Origin: UBA5066 sp048500275
GTDB taxonomy: Bacteria; Acidobacteriota; Thermoanaerobaculia; UBA5066
Assembly (NCBI GenBank): GCA_048500275.1
Contig: JASNYI010000003.1
Coordinates: 124,001 to 188,000, forward strand
Reading direction: 5' to 3'
DNA length: 64,000 bases
The position numbers and the translations under genes are program-made. The notes under the pieces are model-generated. The model saw nothing but the letters and a program-made list of their open reading frames with translations, had not been told where the DNA came from and did not search any database. This document shows positions 58,003 through 64,000 of the stretch, piece by piece (within the stretch, counting starts at the first letter, position 1; each line of letters opens with the position of its first letter).

Positions 58003-58377
58003 TCAGATCACCTCGGGAGCGAGCGAGATGATCTTCATGTACTTCTTCTCGCGCAGCTCCCGCGCGACCGGCCCGAACACGCGGGTCCCGATCGGCTCCT
58101 TGTCGTTGTTGATCAGGACGGCCGCGTTGTTGTCGAACCGGATGTAGCTGCCGTCCCGCCGGCGCTGCTCCCGTCGCGTCCGCACGATGACGGCCTTCAC
58201 GACCTTCCCCTTCTTGACCGCGTCCGGCGCTTCCGGCGTCGACTCCCTCACCGCGCAGGTGATGACGTCGCCCAGGCGCCCGTACTGCCCGACCGAGCCC
58301 CCCTTGAGGCGGATGCAGGAGAGGCGCTTGGCGCCCGAGTTGTCCGCGACCTCGAGGATCGTCCCCATCTGAATCAC
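58003..58377 (-). CDS. rplN: 50S ribosomal protein L14
   Basis: The 124-residue protein starts 'MIQMGTILEVADNSGAKRLS' and contains 'GSVGQYGRLGDVITCAVRES' and 'FDNNAAVLINNDKEPIGTRV', the L14 signature. It forms an intersubunit bridge with 16S helix 14. The length is normal. Confidence 0.98.
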   Translation of the reverse strand: MIQMGTILEVADNSGAKRLSCIRLKGGSVGQYGRLGDVITCAVRESTPEAPDAVKKGKVVKAVIVRTRREQRRRDGSYIRFDNNAAVLINNDKEPIGTRVFGPVARELREKKYMKIISLAPEVI

Positions 58378-58392
58378 GGCGTGCCTCCTCCC

Positions 58393-58686
58393 CTACCCCT
58401 CGCGCCGCGCCGCGGTCACGACGGCGCGGACGCGCCAGCGCTTGCGCGCCGAGAGCGGCCGCGTCTCCTCGATCTCGACGACGTCCCCGGGAATGCAGGC
58501 GTGGACGCGGTCGTCCGCGAGGAACCGCGCGGACTTCTTCTGGAACTTGCCGTAGCGGTCGTGCCTGACGAGGCGCGTGACCTCGACGACGACGGTCTTC
58601 TCCATCTTGTTGGAGATGACCGTGCCGACCTTCCGGCTCTTGCGGGCTGCGGGCTTGGCCGCGGCGGTGGTGGTCTCGGTGGTCAT
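58393..58686 (-). CDS. rpsQ: 30S ribosomal protein S17
   Basis: The 97-residue OB-fold protein has 'VGTVISNKMEKTVVVEVTRL', 'HDRYGKFQKKSARFLADD' and 'PGDVVEIEETRPLSARKRWR'. About 17 Thr/Ala-rich residues precede the core. ATG 58686 overlaps the rpmC stop by 4 nt. Confidence 0.96.
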   Translation of the reverse strand: MTTETTTAAAKPAARKSRKVGTVISNKMEKTVVVEVTRLVRHDRYGKFQKKSARFLADDRVHACIPGDVVEIEETRPLSARKRWRVRAVVTAARREG

Positions 58687-58873
58687 CGGGTCTGCCTCTC
58701 GGCCGTCTTCAGCCGCGCGATGTCGCGCCGCAGCTGGCGGATCTTGATCGGGTTTTCCAGCTGGCCGGTGGCCTTCTGGAGGCGGAGGTTGAAGAGCGCC
58801 TGCGTCCACTCGCGGAGCTTCACGGTGCGCTCGTCCGCGGACCAGCCCTTCATCGTCTCGACGGTCGTCCCCT

Positions 58874-58877
<4 letters not shown>
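58683..58877 (-). CDS. rpmC: 50S ribosomal protein L29
   Basis: The 64-residue helical hairpin contains 'LFNLRLQKATGQLENPIKIR' and 'QLRRDIARLKTAERQTR', the L29 signature. It sits at the exit tunnel and helps dock trigger factor and SRP. ATG 58877 overlaps the rplP stop by 4 nt. Confidence 0.96.
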
Positions 58878-59299
<422 letters not shown>

Positions 59300-59311
59300 G
59301 ACGGGGGTTCC

Positions 59312-59959
59312 TTACGCAACCTTCCGGCGCGACTTGGCGCGGTGGAGGTCGCCCTTGTAGATCCAGCACTTCACGCCGATCTTCCCGTAGGTGGTCCGGG
59401 CCTCGGCGAAGCCGTAGTCGATGTCGGCCTTGAGGGTGTGGAGCGGCAGGCGCCCCTCCTGGTACCACTCGGAGCGGGCGATCTCGGCGCCGTTGAGCCG
59501 GCCCGAGCAGCGGATCTTGATCCCCTGCGCGCCGAACCGGAAGGCCGACTCCATCCCCTTCTTCATCGCCCGGCGGAACGCGACGCGGCGCTCGAGCTGC
59601 ATCGCGATGGACTCGGAGACGAGCTGGGCGTCGGTCTCGGGGCGCTGGATCTCCACGATGTTCACGTGGATGTCCTTGCCGAGCCGCCGCTGGAGACGGT
59701 CGCGGAGCTGGTCGACGGCTGCGCCCTTCTTCCCGATGATGACCCCGGGGCGGGCGGTCATGATGTTGATCTTGAGCTTGTTGCCGCGCTCGATCTCGAC
59801 CTCGGAGACGGCCGCGTTCGCGAGGTCGCGCTTGAGCTCGGCCCGGAGCTTGAGGTCGTCGTGGAGGAAGCGGAGGTAGTCCTTCTCGGCGTACCAGCGC
59901 GAGTGCCAGGTCCGGTTGTAGCCGATGCGGAACCCGTAGGGGTGAACCTTCTGACCCAT
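59312..59959 (-). CDS. rpsC: 30S ribosomal protein S3
   Basis: The 215-residue protein begins 'MGQKVHPYGFRIGYNRTWHS', has the KH domain with 'TARPGVIIGKKGAAVDQLRD' and ends in the S3 C-terminal domain ('GAEIARSEWYQEGRLPLHTL', 'TYGKIGVKCWIYKGDL'). It lines the mRNA entry channel with helicase activity. Confidence 0.97.
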   Translation of the reverse strand: MGQKVHPYGFRIGYNRTWHSRWYAEKDYLRFLHDDLKLRAELKRDLANAAVSEVEIERGNKLKINIMTARPGVIIGKKGAAVDQLRDRLQRRLGKDIHVNIVEIQRPETDAQLVSESIAMQLERRVAFRRAMKKGMESAFRFGAQGIKIRCSGRLNGAEIARSEWYQEGRLPLHTLKADIDYGFAEARTTYGKIGVKCWIYKGDLHRAKSRRKVA

Positions 59960-59966
59960 CGTCGTC

Positions 59967-60578
59967 CTACTCCTGACCTGCGCCGGGCTCCGCGGCCTTC
60001 GCGCTCTTCGTGGCCCTGGGGGCCTTCGGCTTGACCTCGCCCTTGTCGGCGCCCTTCGGCGCGGCCTTCGGGGCCGGCGGCCGGGCGGCGGCCTTGGCGA
60101 CCGCGGCGGCGACCTTGCCGCCCTTCTTCTTCGCGACCGGCCGGGCGGGCTCGGCGGTCAGCCCTGCCTTGCGGCGGACCACCGGGTCGTCCGAGAGGAC
60201 GACCGTGACGTGGCAGAAGGGCCGCGTGACGAGCCACATGCGCCCCTGCGGACCGCTCATGAAGCGGGGCCGGGCGAAGCGCTTCTTGTAGTTGGAGACC
60301 GACCGGATCATGGCGTTGCGCTGGAGCGGCTTGCGCCCGGCGCCGTCGACGAGGATCCGGGAGACGACGAGGGCGTCGGCGTCCACGCCCGAGCCGTTCT
60401 GCTGGGCGTTGGCGACGGCGGACTCCACGAGCTTCTTCAGGTCGGGGGCGCAGCCCTTCGCCGTCGCGCGCAGCGTGGCGAGCGCGCGGCCGACCGGCTT
60501 CATGCGGATGAGGTCCGCGACGAGCCGCACCTTCTGGGCGGAGCCGCGGTAGTGGCGGAGGCGGGCGACGGCTTCCAT
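59967..60578 (-). CDS. rplV: 50S ribosomal protein L22 with C-terminal extension
   Basis: Residues 1 to about 118 are L22 ('HYRGSAQKVRLVADLIRMKP', 'LVESAVANAQQNGSGVDADA', 'NYKKRFARPRFMSGPQGRM'-like loop, 'RPFCHVTVVLSDD'). A Lys/Ala/Pro-rich tail of about 80 residues follows ('KAAARPPAPKAAPKGADKGE'), giving 203 residues instead of about 110. L22 lines the exit tunnel; the tail would lie on the solvent side. Confidence 0.94.
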   Translation of the reverse strand: MEAVARLRHYRGSAQKVRLVADLIRMKPVGRALATLRATAKGCAPDLKKLVESAVANAQQNGSGVDADALVVSRILVDGAGRKPLQRNAMIRSVSNYKKRFARPRFMSGPQGRMWLVTRPFCHVTVVLSDDPVVRRKAGLTAEPARPVAKKKGGKVAAAVAKAAARPPAPKAAPKGADKGEVKPKAPRATKSAKAAEPGAGQE

Positions 60579-60588
60579 CGGACCTCCG

Positions 60589-60888
60589 CTACCTCGCCGC
60601 CGGCGCCGGGGTGGCGCCCTTCTCGACCTTGCGGCCGGAGTGCCCCTTGAAGGTGCGGGTGGGCGAGAACTCGCCGAGCTTGTGGCCCACCATGTTCTCG
60701 GAGACGTAGACGGGGATGAACTTCTTGCCGTTGTGGACGGCGAGCGTGTGGCCGACCATCTCGGGCATGATCGTCGAGCGGCGCGACCAGGTCTTCACCA
60801 CGCGCTTGTCCCCAGACGAGTTGAGCGCGACGATCTTCTCCAGGAGGTGCCCGTCCACGAAGGGGCCTTTCTTTGTCGAACGCGACAT
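60589..60888 (-). CDS. rpsS: 30S ribosomal protein S19
   Basis: The 99-residue protein begins 'MSRSTKKGPFVDGHLLEKIV' and contains 'VKTWSRRSTIMPEMVGHTLA' and 'NMVGHKLGEFSPTRTFKGHS', the S19 signature. It contacts the A-site finger in the 30S head. Order rplB-rpsS-rplV is canonical. Confidence 0.98.
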   Translation of the reverse strand: MSRSTKKGPFVDGHLLEKIVALNSSGDKRVVKTWSRRSTIMPEMVGHTLAVHNGKKFIPVYVSENMVGHKLGEFSPTRTFKGHSGRKVEKGATPAPAAR

Positions 60889-60909
60889 CAGGGTTTCCTT
60901 CGCTCCGCC

Positions 60910-61734
60910 TTACTTCTTGCGGCGCTTGACGATCATGTTGTCAGTGCGCTTGTTGTTCCGGGTCTTCGAGCCCTTGGTCTTCCAGCCCCACGGGGAGCAG
61001 GGGTGCCGTCCGCCGGACGTCTTGCCCTCACCCCCGCCCATCGGGTGGTCGACGGGGTTCATCGCGACGCCGCGGTTGTGCGGCTTCCAGCCGAGCCAGC
61101 GGTTGCGGCCAGCCTTGCCGATCGAGATGTTCTCGTGCTCGAGGTTGCCCACCTGCCCGACCGTCGCGTAGCAGAGGACGCGGACCTTGCGGAGCTCGCC
61201 CGAGGGCATCCGAAGCAGGCAGTGCTCGCCTTCCTTGGCCATGACCTGGGCGCCCGCGCCGGCGGACCGGACCATCTGCCCGCCCTTGCCCGGCGTCAGC
61301 TCGACGTTGTGGACGACGGTGCCGAGAGGGATCGACTTCAGCGGCAGGGCGTTGCCGGTGAGGATGTCGGCCGTCGGCCCGGAGACGACCGTCTGCCCGA
61401 CCGCGATCCCCGCCGGGGCGAGGATGTAGCGCTTCTCGCCGTCGACGTAGTGGACGAGGGCGATGCGGGCCGACCGGTTCGGGTCGTACTCGACCGAGGC
61501 GACCTTCCCCGGGACGCCGAACTTGTCTCGCTTGAAGTCGATGACCCGGTAGCGGCGCTTGTGACCGCCGCCGCGCCACCAGGACGTCAGCTGGCCGAGG
61601 TTGTTGCGGCCGCCGGTCTTGACCTTCCCGCGGGTGAGGCTCTTCTCGGGGGCGCTCCGCGTGATCTCGGCGAAGTCGCTCGTCGTCCTCTGCCGGAGGC
61701 CGGGGGACGTGGGCTTGTAGGAACGAACCGGCAT
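60910..61734 (-). CDS. rplB: 50S ribosomal protein L2
   Basis: The 274-residue protein starts 'MPVRSYKPTSPGLRQRTTSD' and has 'GRNNLGQLTSWWRGGGHKRR', 'GGQMVRSAGAGAQVMAKEGE' and the catalytic-region 'RGVAMNPVDHPMGGGEGKTS', whose His is needed near the peptidyl-transferase centre. It starts 1 nt after the rplW stop. Confidence 0.98.
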   Translation of the reverse strand: MPVRSYKPTSPGLRQRTTSDFAEITRSAPEKSLTRGKVKTGGRNNLGQLTSWWRGGGHKRRYRVIDFKRDKFGVPGKVASVEYDPNRSARIALVHYVDGEKRYILAPAGIAVGQTVVSGPTADILTGNALPLKSIPLGTVVHNVELTPGKGGQMVRSAGAGAQVMAKEGEHCLLRMPSGELRKVRVLCYATVGQVGNLEHENISIGKAGRNRWLGWKPHNRGVAMNPVDHPMGGGEGKTSGGRHPCSPWGWKTKGSKTRNNKRTDNMIVKRRKK

Positions 61735-61735
61735 G

Positions 61736-62029
61736 TCAGACCCCCTCGAAGATCGGCGGCAGCTTCTCGCCCGCCTTCAGCTTCACGTAGGCCTTGCGCC
61801 CCTCGCTCGTGCGGCCGATGGAACGTCCGACCTTCTTGATCTTCGACGTCGTCTTCAGGACCCGGACCGAGTCGACCTTGACGCTGAAGAGGACCTCGAC
61901 GGCGCGGCGGATCTCGATCCGGTTCGCGTCGGTCGCGACCTTGAACGTCAGGACGTTCTGCGTCTCCCGCATCGTCGTCGACTTCTCCGTGATGATGGGC
62001 TTGAGGATGATCGACTGGGCGGTCTTCAT
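61736..62029 (-). CDS. rplW: 50S ribosomal protein L23
   Basis: The 97-residue protein contains 'ILKPIITEKSTTMRETQNVL', 'FKVATDANRIEIRRAVEVLF' and 'VKLKAGEKLPPIFEG'. It forms the trigger-factor and SRP docking site with L29. ATG 62029 overlaps the rplD stop by 4 nt. Confidence 0.97.
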   Translation of the reverse strand: MKTAQSIILKPIITEKSTTMRETQNVLTFKVATDANRIEIRRAVEVLFSVKVDSVRVLKTTSKIKKVGRSIGRTSEGRKAYVKLKAGEKLPPIFEGV

Positions 62030-62682
62030 CCCAGCACCTCGGTGACCGTCTTCAGCGCCTGTTCCGTGAGGATGACCGTCCCCGCCTCGAGGGCGGAGTA
62101 CGCGTCGAGCCCGAGGGCGTCCTCGACGAAGAGGAGCGGGTTGTTCCGCGCCGCCTTCGCGAGCTTCTCGTTCTCGCGGCGGTCGAGGAGGAGGGCCTTG
62201 CCGGTCACGCCGAGCTTCGCCATCGCGGCGGCGAGGTCCTTCGTCCGGTGCGTCGGGAGGTCGAGGCTCTCGAGGAGGAAGAGCTGGTTCTCGCGGAGCT
62301 TCTCCGAGAGGACGCAGCGCAGCGCCGCCTTCTTCGTCGCGACGTTGACCTTCAGGTCGTAGGAGCGGACGACCGGCCCGTGGACCGTGCCGCCGTGGCG
62401 GTGGATCGGCGGGCGGCCGCCGCCCTGGCGGGCCCGGCCGGTGTGCTTCTGCTTGAAGGGCTTCTTGCCCGTGCCGGAGACCTCGGAGCGGACCTTCGTC
62501 TTGTGGGTCCCCGCGTGCTCGCGCGCGCGGATCGCCCGGACGACCTCCCACACGATGTGGCGGCGGAACGGGACCCCGAAGATCTCCTCGGGGAGGTTCG
62601 CCTCGCCGACGGTCTCGGCGCTCAGGTTCCGGATGGGGACGGTGAGGCTCGCGGAGGGAGCCGTCTTCTTCGTGGTCGGCAT
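62026..62682 (-). CDS. rplD: 50S ribosomal protein L4
   Basis: The 218-residue protein has the tunnel-lining loop 'KTKVRSEVSGTGKKPFKQKH', then 'TGRARQGGGRPPIHRHGGTV' and 'LLESLDLPTHRTKDLAAAMA'. In E. coli L4 also represses the S10 operon; whether it does so here is unknown. ATG 62682 lies 11 nt after rplC. Confidence 0.97.
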   Translation of the reverse strand: MPTTKKTAPSASLTVPIRNLSAETVGEANLPEEIFGVPFRRHIVWEVVRAIRAREHAGTHKTKVRSEVSGTGKKPFKQKHTGRARQGGGRPPIHRHGGTVHGPVVRSYDLKVNVATKKAALRCVLSEKLRENQLFLLESLDLPTHRTKDLAAAMAKLGVTGKALLLDRRENEKLAKAARNNPLLFVEDALGLDAYSALEAGTVILTEQALKTVTEVLG

Positions 62683-62693
62683 CGTCCCTCTCC

Positions 62694-63341
62694 TCAGGCC
62701 GCCCGCGTCCGCGGGGCCTTCTTCACGATCTTGATGACCGCGTTCCGGGCTCCCGGGACGGCTCCGCGCAGGTAGATCAGGTGGTTCTCGGCATCCACCT
62801 TCACGACCTCGAGGTTCTTCGTCGTGACCTGCTTCCCGCCCATCCGGCCCGACGAGCGGGTCCCGGGGTAGACGCGGGAGGGGTACGCCGAGGAGCCGAT
62901 CGAGCCCGGGAGCCGGTGGAACATCGACCCGTGGGTCGCCACGCCGCCGGCGAAGCCGTGGCGCTTGATGAACCCCTGGAAACCCTTGCCCTTCGAGACG
63001 CCGACGATGTCGACGTGCTCGGAGGCGTTGAAGATGTCGCAGAGGACCTTGTCGCCCGGGGCGAAAGCGTCCCCTTCCTCGCACCGGACCTCGCCGACGG
63101 TCCGGGTCGGGGGGACGCCGGCCTTCTCGAAGTGTCCGCGGTCGGCCTTCGTCAGGCGGCGGGGCGAGGGACGGGGCCCGACGAGTCCGAGCTGGACCGC
63201 GTCGTAGCCGTCGTTCTGCTTGGTCTTGCGCTGGACGACCAGGCAGGGCCCGGCCTCCACCACCGTCACGGGCATCACCGTGCCGTCGGCGGCGAAGAGC
63301 TGAGTCATGCCGATCTTGCGCCCCAGAATCCCTGTGATCAT
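62694..63341 (-). CDS. rplC: 50S ribosomal protein L3
   Basis: The 215-residue protein begins 'MITGILGRKIGMTQLFAADG' and has 'KGKGFQGFIKRHGFAGGVAT', 'HGSMFHRLPGSIGSSAYPSR' and 'GKQVTTKNLEVVKVDAENHL'. It is an early assembly protein near the peptidyl-transferase centre. It follows rpsJ by 29 nt. Confidence 0.98.
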   Translation of the reverse strand: MITGILGRKIGMTQLFAADGTVMPVTVVEAGPCLVVQRKTKQNDGYDAVQLGLVGPRPSPRRLTKADRGHFEKAGVPPTRTVGEVRCEEGDAFAPGDKVLCDIFNASEHVDIVGVSKGKGFQGFIKRHGFAGGVATHGSMFHRLPGSIGSSAYPSRVYPGTRSSGRMGGKQVTTKNLEVVKVDAENHLIYLRGAVPGARNAVIKIVKKAPRTRAA

Positions 63342-63370
63342 GGTCAAAAACCTCGTTGCGGCTCCGGAGG

Positions 63371-63688
63371 TCACTTCCCCATGGTGCGGATTTCTACTTC
63401 CACACCGGCGGGGAGCTCGAGCTTGGTGAGGGCGTCGACGGTCTGCGGCGTCCACTCGAAGATGTCGAGGAGGCGCTTGTGCGTCCGCATCTCGAACTGC
63501 TCGCGCGATTTCTTGTCGACGTGCGGCGAGCGGTTGACCGTCCACCGCGAGATGGCCGTCGGGAGCGGGATCGGACCGGCGACCTTCGCGCCCGAACGGC
63601 GCGCGGTGTCGACGATCTCCGCCGTCGACTGGTCGAGGATGCGGTAGTCGTACCCCTTGAGGCGGATGCGGATCTTGTCGTTGCCCAT
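63371..63688 (-). CDS. rpsJ: 30S ribosomal protein S10
   Basis: The 105-residue protein shows 'KIRIRLKGYDYRILDQSTAE', 'AKVAGPIPLPTAISRWTVNR' and 'PHVDKKSREQFEMRTHKRLL'. It is a 30S head protein that also serves as NusE in antitermination. It is the first gene of the S10 cluster, with tuf upstream. Confidence 0.98.
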   Translation of the reverse strand: MGNDKIRIRLKGYDYRILDQSTAEIVDTARRSGAKVAGPIPLPTAISRWTVNRSPHVDKKSREQFEMRTHKRLLDIFEWTPQTVDALTKLELPAGVEVEIRTMGK

Positions 63689-63706
63689 CGTCTTTCTCGT
63701 CGTACC

Positions 63707-63769
63707 GCCCCTGGGGGCGGAGACCGGCCGTGTGCGGGGAGCGCCCTCGGCGCCCCCCTTCACGGCCGG
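63707..63769 (-). promoter_or_regulatory. Hairpins in the tuf-rpsJ spacer
   Basis: The spacer of about 88 nt holds a long stem CCGGCCGTG/CACGGCCGG (63724-63732 with 63761-63769) enclosing further GC-rich pairing, starting 8 nt after the tuf stop, and a smaller CCGCCCC/GGGGCGG hairpin near 63707-63722. Neither is followed by a clear T run. They may attenuate, terminate weakly or mark an mRNA processing site. Confidence 0.45.
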
Positions 63770-63776
63770 CCCCTCG

Positions 63777-64000
63777 TTAGGCAAGGATCTCCGTGACGGT
63801 GCCGGCACCGACGGTGCGGCCGCCCTCGCGGATCGCGAACTTCAGCCCCTTCTCGATGGCGATCGGGGCGATGAGGGTGATCTCGAGCTCGACGTTGTCG
63901 CCGGGCATGACCATCTCCACGCCCTCGGGGAGCTTGGCCGATCCGGTGACGTCGGTCGTGCGGATGAAGAACTGGGGCCGGTAGTTGTTGAAGAACGGGG
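63777..64000 (-). CDS. tuf: Elongation factor Tu, C-terminal end (5' part outside window)
   Basis: About 74 C-terminal residues are present, ending at TAA 63779-63777. They include 'FFNNYRPQFFIRTTDVTGSA', 'EGVEMVMPGDNVELEITLIA', 'PIAIEKGLKFAIREGGRTVG' and 'AGTVTEIL', the domain 3 barrel that binds aminoacyl-tRNA and is the target of kirromycin-type drugs. The tuf-rpsJ order is the classical str-S10 junction. The N-terminal G domain lies beyond the window. Confidence 0.96.
   Translation of the reverse strand, partial: PFFNNYRPQFFIRTTDVTGSAKLPEGVEMVMPGDNVELEITLIAPIAIEKGLKFAIREGGRTVGAGTVTEILA

Noticed and set aside
63689..63776. tRNA gene between tuf and rpsJ, as in some genomes
   Set aside because: No cloverleaf, T-loop or acceptor stem was visible; only GC-rich hairpins.

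Overview
The window is about 64 kb of very GC-rich bacterial chromosome with dense coding on both strands and no plasmid, phage or insertion-sequence signature. Genes for Kdo synthesis (kdsD, kdsC), an Oar-like TonB-dependent receptor with a carboxypeptidase-regulatory domain, and an OmpA-type domain indicate a diderm. Gene content and codon bias are compatible with a high-GC Acidobacteriota-like lineage, but this is an inference and no rRNA or tRNA gene is present to fix it.

Layout. 1-6400: end of an OmpA-like gene, a YgbA-family gene, a small membrane protein, a large TonB-dependent receptor and a DUF2207-type membrane protein. 6400-12600: an AlkD-like protein, then a GntR (YtrA-type) regulator, an ABC ATPase and two tandem paralogous proteins that each join an ABC-2-type permease to a long beta-propeller-like domain. 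12600-18200: kdsD, kdsC, tatC/tatA (opposite strand), a CtpA-type protease and a YchF-type GTPase. 18200-24400 (minus strand): a secreted protein of unknown function, a PP2C phosphatase, a DnaJ-TPR protein, two related helical-repeat proteins and a RodZ-like protein.

24400-40010 (minus strand) is the centrepiece: one continuous, translationally overlapping run of 14 cistrons, aroDE-hisZG-hisD-hisC-hisB-hisH-hisA-hisFIE-trpE-trpG-trpD-trpCF-trpB-trpA, including HisZ-HisG and HisF-HisI-HisE fusions. It is preceded by a 13-codon leader peptide gene carrying Trp-His-Trp-His-His codons and by overlapping hairpins ending in an intrinsic terminator. I read this as a dual tryptophan/histidine attenuator controlling a combined his-trp superoperon; this is the strongest candidate for a previously undescribed system here.

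40010-47460: cysS, two receiver-domain proteins, def, a cyclic-nucleotide-binding protein, a FecR/DUF6600-like secreted protein with 57-bp tandem repeats, a small membrane protein and acpS. 47456-64000 (minus strand): the alpha, spc and S10 ribosomal clusters in classical order (tuf-rpsJ through rpoA-rplQ), with secY, adk, map and infA, and with unusual low-complexity extensions on several ribosomal proteins. Several promoters place the -10 box 6-10 nt before the start codon, suggesting frequent leaderless transcription.
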